From J089 sp964535735 (lineage in GTDB: Bacteria > Fidelibacterota > Marinisomatia > Marinisomatales > J089), in NCBI GenBank assembly GCA_964535735.1, contig CAZHTM010000002.1, positions 49,565 through 113,564 on the forward strand: a DNA stretch of 64,000 nt, written 5' to 3'. The number at the start of each line of letters is the position of its first letter. Position 1 is the first letter of the stretch. A program made the position numbers and the translations under genes. Shown piece by piece: positions 1 through 8,107 of the stretch. The notes beneath the pieces were generated by a model. It was not told the DNA's origin and searched no databases. It saw only the letters and a list, made by a program, of their open reading frames with translations.

Positions 1-894
1 GTTCAATTGTTTGATCAACGCTTCTTTGGATGGAAACTTCTGTTCATCACGGATACGTTCTAAAAATTCAATCAAGATGGTTTGATCATACAATCCGTCT
101 ATTTTTTCATCAAAAAAGTGAACTTCCATAACATATTCGCCCTCATTAAAGGTCGGGCGAACACCCAAGTTACACATTCCATACAATAGATGTCCATGAA
201 CTCTTCCTCGGGTGCAATAGGTCCCAGACTTGGGCAATAGCTGATTTTCTTCCAAGGGAACGAAATTCGCGGTGGGGAAATTCATGGTGCGCCCCCGTCC
301 CGCTCCATGGACAACGCGGGCTTTAAATCCATAAATCCAACCCAGTTCAAAAGAGGCCCGGCGAACAAATCCATCTCGCAACAGGCCACGAATATGACTA
401 CTGGAAATATGGATTCCCTGATCGGATACGGGAGCTACAATATCCAACTTGATGCCCTCCCGTTCACAGAAGTCGGATAAGAATTGAGGACTCCCTTCAC
501 GATTACGACCAAAATGGTGATCGTAGCCAATTATGATGTGTTTGGGATTAAACTTTTGAACTACAATTTCATTCAAAAACCGATCCGGGGACCACAGAGA
601 AAAGTCATCCGTGAAAGGAATCACAAGGACTAAATCCACGCCCAGGTTTTCCAGAAGCGCTAATTTGTCATCAATACTGATAATCAAGGGAAGTTTCGGC
701 GCCGTTTTTTCCAGAATGTGCCGAGGATGGGGATCAAACGTGATCACTACTGAAGGGATATTCAATACCTGGCCTTGGGTGACAGTCTGACGAATGATTT
801 GTTGATGACCCCGGTGCAATCCGTCGAAGGATCCCATTGTGAGGACACTGGATTCAACCGGTGTAATATCGTCTAATGAGCGGATGATTTCCAT
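1..894 (-). CDS. ribF: Bifunctional riboflavin kinase / FAD synthetase RibF, 3' end cut by window edge
   Basis: Phosphorylates riboflavin to FMN and adenylates FMN to FAD in the cytosol. The frame opens at ATG 894 with MEIIRSLDDI and a stretch reading SFDGLHRGHQQ, the nucleotidyl-transferase G-x-F-DG-x-HxGH signature of RibF. The frame stays open through base 1 (298 codons, ending KEALIKQLN). RibF proteins are about 310 residues, so only a short C-terminus is missing. The start overlaps the end of truB by 22 bp, and ribF is the last gene of the rimP-nusA-infB-rbfA-truB-ribF operon, a gene order known in many bacteria. Product assignment is firm. Confidence 0.93.
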   Translation of the reverse strand, partial: MEIIRSLDDITPVESSVLTMGSFDGLHRGHQQIIRQTVTQGQVLNIPSVVITFDPHPRHILEKTAPKLPLIISIDDKLALLENLGVDLVLVIPFTDDFSLWSPDRFLNEIVVQKFNPKHIIIGYDHHFGRNREGSPQFLSDFCEREGIKLDIVAPVSDQGIHISSSHIRGLLRDGFVRRASFELGWIYGFKARVVHGAGRGRTMNFPTANFVPLEENQLLPKSGTYCTRGRVHGHLLYGMCNLGVRPTFNEGEYVMEVHFFDEKIDGLYDQTILIEFLERIRDEQKFPSKEALIKQLN

Positions 895-1526
895 TGCTGT
901 ATAAATTCGTCCAGGGTAAGGGCATTCTCCAAATGTACCGGGCCAATCTGGGTACGGATTAGGCGCGTCAGGTGACCCGTGGTACCTAAAGCGCGAGCCA
1001 GATCTCGCCCCAGAACACGGATGTACGTCCCTTTGGAACAGGTAACGTCAAACCGAATTATGGGAGGCGAATAGTCTAAACAGGTAAATCGGGTTATGGT
1101 AATTGTCACCGGGTCTCGTTCCACGGATTGATTTTTCCGAGCTAGCTGATATAATCGAACACCGTTGACTTTTTTGGCTGAATACATGGGAGGAATTTGC
1201 TCACTATTTCCAAGGAACTGGTCCATTTTCGCTTGGATGGCTGCTTTCGTTAATTGCGGGACCGGTATTTCCTCCACTACAGTGCCTTCAGGATCAAGGG
1301 TATCGGTTTCCACACCCAACATCAATTCGGCTTCATATCGTTTTGTATCCGCAGATACATGCGACAAAATTTTTGTATCCTTCCCCGTTCCAATAATTAA
1401 AAGTCCTTCGGCAAATGGATCCAGTGTTCCACCATGGCCCACTTTTTTTTCACCGGTCACATTTCGGATTTTTTTCACAACATCAAAGGATGTCCAACCA
1501 GGCGGTTTATACAGATTCAGTATCAT
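873..1526 (-). CDS. truB: tRNA pseudouridine(55) synthase TruB
   Basis: Isomerises U55 to pseudouridine in the T-loop of tRNAs. The N-terminus has NLYKPPGWTSFDVV and the catalytic motif GHGGTLDPFAEG, whose Asp is the nucleophile. A later segment, MYSAKKVNGVRLYQLAR, is also family-typical, as is SKGTYIRVLGRDLA. At 217 residues it is shorter than E. coli TruB (314) and ends soon after the catalytic domain, so the C-terminal PUA-like domain is absent. Start ATG 1526 overlaps rbfA by 20 bp, consistent with translational coupling in the operon. Confidence 0.95.
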   Translation of the reverse strand: MILNLYKPPGWTSFDVVKKIRNVTGEKKVGHGGTLDPFAEGLLIIGTGKDTKILSHVSADTKRYEAELMLGVETDTLDPEGTVVEEIPVPQLTKAAIQAKMDQFLGNSEQIPPMYSAKKVNGVRLYQLARKNQSVERDPVTITITRFTCLDYSPPIIRFDVTCSKGTYIRVLGRDLARALGTTGHLTRLIRTQIGPVHLENALTLDEFIQQWKSSAH

Positions 1527-1884
1527 GATCTTGTTCGTGAATCCGTTTAATTATTTTACTCAGATGATCCTGCAAATCAAAACTATCATCGTATTTAAAT
1601 TTTAATTCCGGAATGGCTTTGATGTGCAATTCGGGGGCCAGGTATTTTCGGAAGACTTTCGATAATTTCTTTAACTCGGATTGTATTTTCTCCCGACTTT
1701 TAAGCGGTTCCAACACGCTATAATAGACATGAGCAATCTTTAAATCGGGGGTTAAATCGACGTGGGAAAACGTGATAAATCCCAGATGTGAAAGATCAAT
1801 ATGCCGTGTGGCAATCTCGGCTAGGATTTCCTGGATTTGAGCGCCGACCCGATCGGTTCGACGATAAGGTTTTTCCGTGTTCAA
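1507..1884 (-). CDS. rbfA: 30S ribosome-binding factor RbfA
   Basis: Small KH-like protein that binds the 30S subunit and helps mature the 5' end of 16S rRNA. It is 125 residues, normal for the family. It starts YRRTDRVGAQIQEILAEI, matching the family N-terminus (R-x-x-R-V-x-x-x-I-x-x-x-I), followed by ITFSHVDLTPDLKIAHVYYS. Its start overlaps the end of infB by 4 bp and its end overlaps truB, placing it mid-operon. Confidence 0.93.
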   Translation of the reverse strand: MNTEKPYRRTDRVGAQIQEILAEIATRHIDLSHLGFITFSHVDLTPDLKIAHVYYSVLEPLKSREKIQSELKKLSKVFRKYLAPELHIKAIPELKFKYDDSFDLQDHLSKIIKRIHEQDHDTESV

Positions 1885-4388
1885 TTTTCTTCAAGGGTCC
1901 GTTTAATTTTCTTCACTTCGTAAACGATAATCTCATCACCTTCTTTATACTTGCTAACGCCTTCCAGACCAATTCCACATTCCAGTCCCTCTTTCACTTC
2001 GCGAACATCGTCTTTAAAGCGTTTGAGAGAAAGGATAGACGCATTGTTCACAATTACTTCATCGTCCCGTATCAGTCGGGCTCTGAGATTTCTGGAAATT
2101 TGTCCTTCCACCACTTTCGCTCCGGCGATGAACCCGATTTTCGGGATTTTGAATTGCGCCTGAACAATGGCGCGCCCGCGGATTTCTTCCACTTCTTCCG
2201 GCTCTAACAAACCTTCCAGCGCTAATTTGATTTCTTCCAGGGCATTATAGATGATTTTGTAATTTCGTATTTCCACTCCAGCTTGTTTCGCCTGGAGTTT
2301 CGCATTGGGGCCTACCTGGACATTAAATCCAATGATGACCGCTTTAGAGGCCTCCGCCAGTAAAACATCACCTTCCGATATCATTCCTACCGATTTGTGG
2401 ATGATGTTAACGCCGACTTCCTCTGTATTCAATTTTTCCAGCGACTCAGAAAGGGCTTCCACGGAGCCATCCACATCTCCTTTGATGATCAACGGCAATT
2501 GCTTGATCGCGCCCTTCTTGATCAATGCGGACATGCTGTCCAAGGAATGGGCGCCAATTTTCTTTTGGGCGATTTCGCGGGAAATTCGTTGGCGTTCGCC
2601 AGTAATGCGTTTCAAATCTCGTTCATTTTCAACAACGGCAAAAATATCGGCAGCCTGAGGGACCTGTTCAAATCCTAACACCTGGACGGCATCGGAAGGA
2701 TAGGCTTCTGTAATCCGTTGGCCCCGTTCATTCATAATGGCCCGGACTTTTCCGGAATAATCACTGCAAATAAAGGGATCCCCTACATGTAAGGTCCCTT
2801 TCTGGATCAATACTGTTGCCATGGGTCCATGCCCCCGGTCCAGCCGAGAATCAACCACTGTTCCCCGGGCCAAAGTATCTCGATTGGCTTTCAATTCCAT
2901 CACTTCCGCTTCAATCAAGATGGAATTCAGTAGATCTTCGATCCCCTCTCCCGTCTTCGCGGATACTGGAACACACTGAACCTTACCACCCCAATCTTCG
3001 ACTAAAATCCCATGATCGGACAGTTCCCGTTTCACTTTATCGATATCCGCACCTGCTTTATCAATTTTATTGATTGCCACAATGATGGGTGAACCGGCAG
3101 CTTTGGCATGGTTGATCGCTTCCACGGTCTGAGGCATGACGCTGTCATCGGCGGCCACGACCAAAACCACAATATCAGTTACTTGCGCTCCACGGGCACG
3201 CATGGCGGTAAACGCTTCGTGCCCCGGCGTATCCAGAAAAGTAATCGATTGCCCGGAGTCCAAATTGACCCGGTAAGCTCCAATATGTTGTGTAATACCG
3301 CCCGATTCTCCAGCGACGACGTTTTCACTCCGGATATAATCCAACAGTGAAGTTTTCCCGTGGTCCACGTGCCCCATCACCGTAACAATTGGTGCCCGCG
3401 GTTCTGCTTTTTCTAAATCTTCTTCCGTGTCCTCCATAGAAAATATTTCTTCGCCCACATCGGTTTGCTTCACCGCTGTATACTCATATTCCATCGCCAG
3501 GAGTTCGATCGTATCCCACTCCAAGCGCTGGTTGATTGTTGCCAGAACACCAAGATTAAAACATTTTTGAATAATATCGCTGGGACTTACTGAAAACAAT
3601 TTGGCAATTTCATCAACGCTGGCGAATTCAGGTATTTCAATTGTGGGGAAGTTGCCACTGGAGACTTCAATCTCGCGAGTTTCCGTCCGGGTTTTCTTGT
3701 GGGATTTTTTCTTCGGTTTCTTCTCTAGTTTGGAAAGTGTCTGCCGCACCCGTTCCTGAACGGATTTCTGTGCTTTGGAATCCTGAGTTGATTTCCCCCT
3801 GGATTTCGATGATCGGGCACTGGTACCACTACTGGGCTGAATCTCCGATAAATCAATTTTGCGCAGCTTCCGTTTCTTAGAGGAAATTTTAGTTACCTTT
3901 TCGGTTTCCTTTTTCTTTCGCTCTTCAACGGCCTGTTTTTTCTTTTGCTCCGCCGCTTCCAATTCCGCTTGTTTTTTCTTCTCTGCAGCTAAGGCCTCTG
4001 CCTTCTTACGTTCCTTTTCTTGGCGGCGCGTTTCTTCCTGTTTACGCTTTTGTTCTTCTTCTTCGCGTTTTTTCCGTTCTTCAGCTTCCTTTCTCTCCAA
4101 AGCCCGTTGCTCATCAATCGACAGAATTTTAAAGGATCTCCGGGTTTTCTGCTCCTGAAGAACTCGCGAATCATGGATTTCCCGCCGTACCTGCTCTTTA
4201 CGCATTCGGTCAACAGTCTCTTTATCCTTTGAAAATTCTGTCAGGATTTTTTGATAAATGACTTCATCAACCGGTGACATGTGGCTGGCTACGTCAACAC
4301 CTTCCGCTTTAAGAAATGATAATATCTCCGTATGAGAAATATTCAATTCCTTAGCGATTTGAAAAATGCGTATTGGTCGGCTACCCAT
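1881..4388 (-). CDS. infB: Translation initiation factor IF-2
   Basis: GTPase that delivers initiator tRNA to the 30S subunit and drives subunit joining. Residues 1-50 form an IF2_N domain (RIFQIAKELNISHTEILSFL). A long Lys/Glu/Arg-rich linker covers about 60-240, then a second IF2_N domain lies at about 250-310. The G domain starts near residue 333 with MGHVDHGKTSLLD (G1), DTPGHEAFTAMRARG (G3) and AINKIDK (G4), followed by domains II-IV. At 835 residues it is full length. The linker generates several spurious opposite-strand and out-of-frame ORFs. It lies 8 bp downstream of nusA. Confidence 0.97.
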   Translation of the reverse strand: MGSRPIRIFQIAKELNISHTEILSFLKAEGVDVASHMSPVDEVIYQKILTEFSKDKETVDRMRKEQVRREIHDSRVLQEQKTRRSFKILSIDEQRALERKEAEERKKREEEEQKRKQEETRRQEKERKKAEALAAEKKKQAELEAAEQKKKQAVEERKKKETEKVTKISSKKRKLRKIDLSEIQPSSGTSARSSKSRGKSTQDSKAQKSVQERVRQTLSKLEKKPKKKSHKKTRTETREIEVSSGNFPTIEIPEFASVDEIAKLFSVSPSDIIQKCFNLGVLATINQRLEWDTIELLAMEYEYTAVKQTDVGEEIFSMEDTEEDLEKAEPRAPIVTVMGHVDHGKTSLLDYIRSENVVAGESGGITQHIGAYRVNLDSGQSITFLDTPGHEAFTAMRARGAQVTDIVVLVVAADDSVMPQTVEAINHAKAAGSPIIVAINKIDKAGADIDKVKRELSDHGILVEDWGGKVQCVPVSAKTGEGIEDLLNSILIEAEVMELKANRDTLARGTVVDSRLDRGHGPMATVLIQKGTLHVGDPFICSDYSGKVRAIMNERGQRITEAYPSDAVQVLGFEQVPQAADIFAVVENERDLKRITGERQRISREIAQKKIGAHSLDSMSALIKKGAIKQLPLIIKGDVDGSVEALSESLEKLNTEEVGVNIIHKSVGMISEGDVLLAEASKAVIIGFNVQVGPNAKLQAKQAGVEIRNYKIIYNALEEIKLALEGLLEPEEVEEIRGRAIVQAQFKIPKIGFIAGAKVVEGQISRNLRARLIRDDEVIVNNASILSLKRFKDDVREVKEGLECGIGLEGVSKYKEGDEIIVYEVKKIKRTLEEN

Positions 4389-4396
4389 AGTTTTGT

Positions 4397-5707
4397 TTAG
4401 TCACTTTCTATAGTTGAATCTAGGGACTCAACCGCTTCGATAGATTCCTCATCGGAATCAGAGGCTTCAATAAATTTTTGAATCGATGTATAGATTTTAT
4501 CCAGGGTTGTCTCTCCAACGCCCTTCGCTGCTAATAAATCATTTTCATCGGCTGATAACACGTCTGAAACGGTACGGAAACCGGCAGCATTTAACCCTTC
4601 AACGGCTGAACTCGGAAAATCAGGAACATCCTGGAGAAGCGTGGATTGCTCCCGCTGCTGTTTCTCATATTCCTTTTCACCGAATGCGTCAATCCTGAAT
4701 CCCGTAATTCTGGAGGCCAAATTAATATTCATACCCCCCTTACCTATGGCGGAATCCAGTTCATCGTCATGAAAAACAGCCACACAATAGTTGCGCTCAT
4801 CGTCGATGAAGAGTTTAATAGGCTTGGCGGGAGACAGTGCGCGGGTTATCAAGATTTCCGGTTGCTCACTGAAATTAACGATATCGATTTTTTCGTTGTT
4901 CAATTCTCTGACGATGGCCTGAATTCGACTTCCTCGCATCCCAACGCAAGCCCCTACAGCATCGACTCGGCGATCCTGGGAATGGACAATAATTTTCGCA
5001 CGCTCACCGGGATGACGGGCAATGGACTTGATTTCAATAATGCCATCCTCAATCTCAGGCACTTCCATCTCAAATAATTTTTGCAGGAAATGATTATCAC
5101 TACGGGAGACCACGATATCAGGCCCCTTGCTGGTGATTTCCACCGATTTAATTACCGCGCGAATCGTATCGCCACGGCGATATTTTTCATTCGCGATTTG
5201 TTCTTTTTTCGGCATCCGTAACTCAGCGTGCTCGATATTGATGAAAATATTATCCCGCTGAACCTGATGGACAACACCGATGACGATCTCACCTACTCGA
5301 GTGGCATAGTCTTCATAGATATATTTGCGTTCCACGTCCCGGATTCGTTGCGCGAAAAATTGTTTCGCATGCGCAATCATTCGCCGCCCAAAAATTGTAG
5401 GATCGATGACTTCCACATAGGTATCCCCAATTTCCAAATCGCTTAAATCCGGATCCTTGGCCAGCACCTCCTGTAGAGTGATTTCAGTGGCAGGATCTAC
5501 CACCTTATCCACAATTTCCTTCTCAGCATAGATTTCAATTTCTCCCTTATCGATATTAACGATTACACTGCAATTTTCAGATGTGCCTGTATGCTTTTCA
5601 ATGATATACAGAAAAAGCTGCTCTAAAATGGAGCCCAATTCTGAGCGCTCCACATTTTTTTCCCGGGCAAGTTCAGAAAAAACTTCGATTAATTCTCTGT
5701 TAATCAA
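4397..5707 (-). CDS. nusA: Transcription termination/antitermination factor NusA
   Basis: Binds RNA polymerase and nascent RNA and modulates pausing, termination and antitermination. Domain order: N-terminal RNAP-binding domain (about 1-125), S1 domain (about 130-195, GEIVIGVVHQVQRDNIFINI), then KH1 and KH2 (GACVGMRGSRIQAIVREL and later SAIGKGGMNINLASRITG). A helix-hairpin-helix segment at about 365-415 (AAKGVGETTLDKIY) and an acidic tail follow. The 436-residue length suits FCB-type NusA, which lacks the long duplicated acidic repeats of E. coli. It is transcribed between rimP and infB. Confidence 0.95.
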   Translation of the reverse strand: MINRELIEVFSELAREKNVERSELGSILEQLFLYIIEKHTGTSENCSVIVNIDKGEIEIYAEKEIVDKVVDPATEITLQEVLAKDPDLSDLEIGDTYVEVIDPTIFGRRMIAHAKQFFAQRIRDVERKYIYEDYATRVGEIVIGVVHQVQRDNIFINIEHAELRMPKKEQIANEKYRRGDTIRAVIKSVEITSKGPDIVVSRSDNHFLQKLFEMEVPEIEDGIIEIKSIARHPGERAKIIVHSQDRRVDAVGACVGMRGSRIQAIVRELNNEKIDIVNFSEQPEILITRALSPAKPIKLFIDDERNYCVAVFHDDELDSAIGKGGMNINLASRITGFRIDAFGEKEYEKQQREQSTLLQDVPDFPSSAVEGLNAAGFRTVSDVLSADENDLLAAKGVGETTLDKIYTSIQKFIEASDSDEESIEAVESLDSTIESD

Positions 5708-5730
5708 AATTCCTCCAATTTCTAAATCTG

Positions 5731-6165
5731 TTAATGGAATGAAATGAGGACACGGGCCTGCTTGACGTCCTGAAAGGGAATAGAAAACGATTTTTTACGA
5801 TGGGAGACATGGAGAATATCGTCCTGTATGTCATCGAGCGTTACTTCCCGGGGGACCTCCATCCATTTATCATCCAATTCCATTTGAAGTCTTCGACCAA
5901 TATTTTTTTTGAACTGGAACAATTGAGTCAAAGGGTAACCAATACCTGGCGAACTCACCTCCACTCGAAGGCCGTCAGGATATACTGAATTTATCTCGGG
6001 ATCATTCATTATTTTCCGCGCCAAATCTGACGTCCGGTCCAGCGTAATGCCGGTTTCACTATCAACAATCACGACCCAACGCCCGGTCACCGGATCAAAT
6101 TTGCTCTCAAGCAGAACCAGGTCCTGATCCAGGATTTTTTTCAATATTGATTCCAATTCCTTCAT
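5731..6165 (-). CDS. rimP: Ribosome maturation factor RimP
   Basis: Required for maturation of the 30S subunit. The conserved features are VSSPGIGYPLTQLFQFKKNIGRRLQ (family pattern: V-S-SPG-hydrophobic-x-x-P-L) and a C-terminal SH3-like domain. An upstream in-frame ATG at 6210 would add 15 residues. I prefer ATG 6165 (MKELESILKK) because the extra segment consists largely of an 8-bp hairpin typical of a leader, and 144 residues is the usual RimP length. It is the first gene of the nusA-infB operon. Confidence 0.9.
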   Translation of the reverse strand: MKELESILKKILDQDLVLLESKFDPVTGRWVVIVDSETGITLDRTSDLARKIMNDPEINSVYPDGLRVEVSSPGIGYPLTQLFQFKKNIGRRLQMELDDKWMEVPREVTLDDIQDDILHVSHRKKSFSIPFQDVKQARVLISFH

Positions 6166-6179
6166 CGTTCCAAAACGGA

Positions 6180-6203
6180 AAAGTGGGCATTTGTACCCAC
6201 TTT
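6180..6203 (-). promoter_or_regulatory. rimP leader hairpin (attenuator-like)
   Basis: On the minus strand an 8-bp perfect stem (AAAGTGGG pairing with CCCACTTT, 8-nt loop) sits 14 nt before the rimP ATG and is followed by a T-rich stretch. Hairpins of the GTGGGC/GCCCAC type just ahead of rimP are known as the rimP leader in gammaproteobacteria. Here the same look occurs in a distant lineage. It may act as an attenuator of the rimP-nusA-infB operon; function is inferred. Confidence 0.55.
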
Positions 6204-6260
6204 CCAGCATCGAATTTATCCATTTTCAGAGGTTAATCCAAACGAATAACCCCCGATAAA

Positions 6261-6938
6261 TCAAGACATGGCCCGACCAATCATCTCTTCTGCTTGACGT
6301 TTCACCACTGCCGGAGTATCGTTACTTTCAATCAATGGATTTAGAAGCGGTTCGACTTTAGATTTGTCCTTTTCCGATGTTGAATATAGTCGCGCCAGTT
6401 CCAATGTCAATCGATACCGATTTGTTGACTGGTCAACCTGACGATTGACTTTTTTCAGTATGCGCACTGCATCATCTCTTTGTCCCTTCGAAGCATGTAA
6501 ATGGGCTGCCAAAATCGCAGCATTGGTCAGCATGATTTCATTTTCTCCGGAATTGAGATAGGCTTCAACTAGCGGTAATGCTTTCTCCGTATTGCCTTCA
6601 TCATAATACAGTTTGCCCAATAAGTATTTAGCGCGAATTCCGTCCTGAGTTTTACCATGTTCGTCAACTAGAAGTTGCAACAAATATTCAGCATTTTCTC
6701 GGTCATCATTCTGCAGGGCTACCATAGCCTGGCCAAATTGGGTAGCAGTCTGGGCATGGGTTTTGGCGCGTTGATTACTTAATATTAAGATTGCCAGAAT
6801 TAAAATGATCAACCCAGTCCCCGCTTGGGTCAGGAGCTTTTTCCGTTCCGCGACCCATTGTTGAATTTCGTATAACGTTTCCAACAATGGATCTCTTTTG
6901 ATTTCTTTTTTTGTGATCTTCTTTTTTGGTTTTAACAT
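6261..6938 (-). CDS. Membrane-anchored TPR protein (YfgM-like)
   Basis: 225 residues. A Lys-rich N-terminus (MLKPKKKITKKEIKRD) precedes a single membrane segment at about 41-54 (GTGLIILILAILILS), then helical repeats spaced like TPRs: FGQAMVALQNDDRENAEYLL, YLLGKLYYDEGNTEKALPLV and AHLHASKGQRDDAVRIL. The layout (short basic cytoplasmic tail, one TM, periplasmic TPRs) resembles YfgM/TPR_21 proteins, which associate with the Sec translocon and periplasmic chaperones. Function here is inferred from architecture only. It lies between rimP and tRNA-Arg on the same strand. Confidence 0.65.
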   Translation of the reverse strand: MLKPKKKITKKEIKRDPLLETLYEIQQWVAERKKLLTQAGTGLIILILAILILSNQRAKTHAQTATQFGQAMVALQNDDRENAEYLLQLLVDEHGKTQDGIRAKYLLGKLYYDEGNTEKALPLVEAYLNSGENEIMLTNAAILAAHLHASKGQRDDAVRILKKVNRQVDQSTNRYRLTLELARLYSTSEKDKSKVEPLLNPLIESNDTPAVVKRQAEEMIGRAMS

Positions 6939-6955
6939 AGTATTCTCCTTCTACG

Positions 6956-7027
6956 TACCCTTGGTAGGAATCGAACCTACATCTAATCCTTAGGAGGGAT
7001 TTGTTCTATCCATTGAACTACAAGGGC
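6956..7027 (-). tRNA. tRNA-Arg (anticodon CCT)
   Basis: 72-nt cloverleaf on the minus strand. The acceptor GCCCTTG pairs with CAAGGGT (terminal G-U). The anticodon stem AATCC/GGATT closes the loop CTCCTAA, giving anticodon CCT. The T arm is GTAGG-TTCGATT-CCTAC and the discriminator is A. CCA is not encoded. Confidence 0.95.
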
Positions 7028-7070
7028 AAGGTTAAATTTACGGGAATTGTTAAACGTGAAAAAAGGTGGA

Positions 7071-8087
7071 TTAATACGGTTTTTCTTCCGTCAAATTCCT
7101 GGTCATCAATTCTTTGACCGCTCTTTTAGGATCTTTATCTTCAAACAACACCCGGTACACCGCCTCGGTTATAGGCATCTCAACGGAATATTTTTGACTC
7201 AATTGCCAGGCGGATCGTGTAGATTTTACACCTTCGGCTACCATGGTCATTTCAGATAAAATTTCGGCCAATTTTCGCCCACGACCAATTTCCTGCCCCA
7301 CATATCGATTCCGGCTGTGCTTGCTCAAACACGTGGCAATCAAGTCACCAACCCCGCTCAGACCATAAAACGTTTCCACGGACGCTCCCATACGGACGCC
7401 TAAGCGGGTTATTTCCGTAATACCACGTGTAAGTAAAGCGGCTTTGGTATTATCTCCGTAACCGATACCATCGCAAATCCCCGCTGCAATTGCGATCACA
7501 TTTTTCAAGGATCCGCCGATTTCTGCACCTAAAATATCGGTGTTGGTATAGATTCGTAAATATTCCGACGTAAAAGTGGATTGAATCAGCTTAGCCAACG
7601 ATGATGACACGGATGATGATACAATCGTAGTGGGCAATGCTTGTGCCACTTCTTCGGCATGGCTGGGGCCGTATAGTGTCACAATACGCTCCAATTCAAT
7701 GTCTCCTACCTCATGAATAACCTGACTCATCGTCAGCAGCGTATCATTTTCAATACCTTTAGCCAGGTTTACAATGATCACCGTAGAAGAGAGCTGATTT
7801 TTAATCTCTCCAAACAATATCCGGACAATATGCGAGGGAACCGCTATAACAACCAGGTCTGGTTTATCCAGGGCAACAGACATCTGGTCCGTCAGGACGA
7901 TCGACTTGGGAATGACCATTCCCTTTATAAGATTATGCCGACCTGTGTCCTTTATTTCCCGGATTTCTTTCGGAAATTTATGCCATGCGATGACATTATA
8001 TCCCAAACGGTTTAAATGACAAGCAATGGTCGCTCCCCAAGAACCAAATCCCAGAACCGAGATATGGCGAATGTTTTTCGCGGTCAT
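7071..8087 (-). CDS. gpsA: NAD(P)H-dependent glycerol-3-phosphate dehydrogenase
   Basis: Reduces dihydroxyacetone phosphate to sn-glycerol 3-phosphate for phospholipid synthesis. The Rossmann motif GFGSWGATIACHL is at about residues 12-24. NLAKGIE, TLYGPSHAEEVA and GGSLKNVIAIAAGICDG are the family's conserved substrate/catalytic segments, and the Lys of the last is catalytic in homologues. It ends with a KELMTRNLTEE tail. The 338-residue length is normal. It lies 20 bp downstream of the acyl-CoA synthetase gene, so the two lipid genes are probably co-transcribed. Confidence 0.95.
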   Translation of the reverse strand: MTAKNIRHISVLGFGSWGATIACHLNRLGYNVIAWHKFPKEIREIKDTGRHNLIKGMVIPKSIVLTDQMSVALDKPDLVVIAVPSHIVRILFGEIKNQLSSTVIIVNLAKGIENDTLLTMSQVIHEVGDIELERIVTLYGPSHAEEVAQALPTTIVSSSVSSSLAKLIQSTFTSEYLRIYTNTDILGAEIGGSLKNVIAIAAGICDGIGYGDNTKAALLTRGITEITRLGVRMGASVETFYGLSGVGDLIATCLSKHSRNRYVGQEIGRGRKLAEILSEMTMVAEGVKSTRSAWQLSQKYSVEMPITEAVYRVLFEDKDPKRAVKELMTRNLTEEKPY

Positions 8088-8107
8088 AGATGATCAATAA
8101 TTGTTAT

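Noticed and set aside
3989..4232. Small ORFs in the Lys/Glu-rich part of infB
   Set aside because: Low-complexity shadow frames of IF-2.
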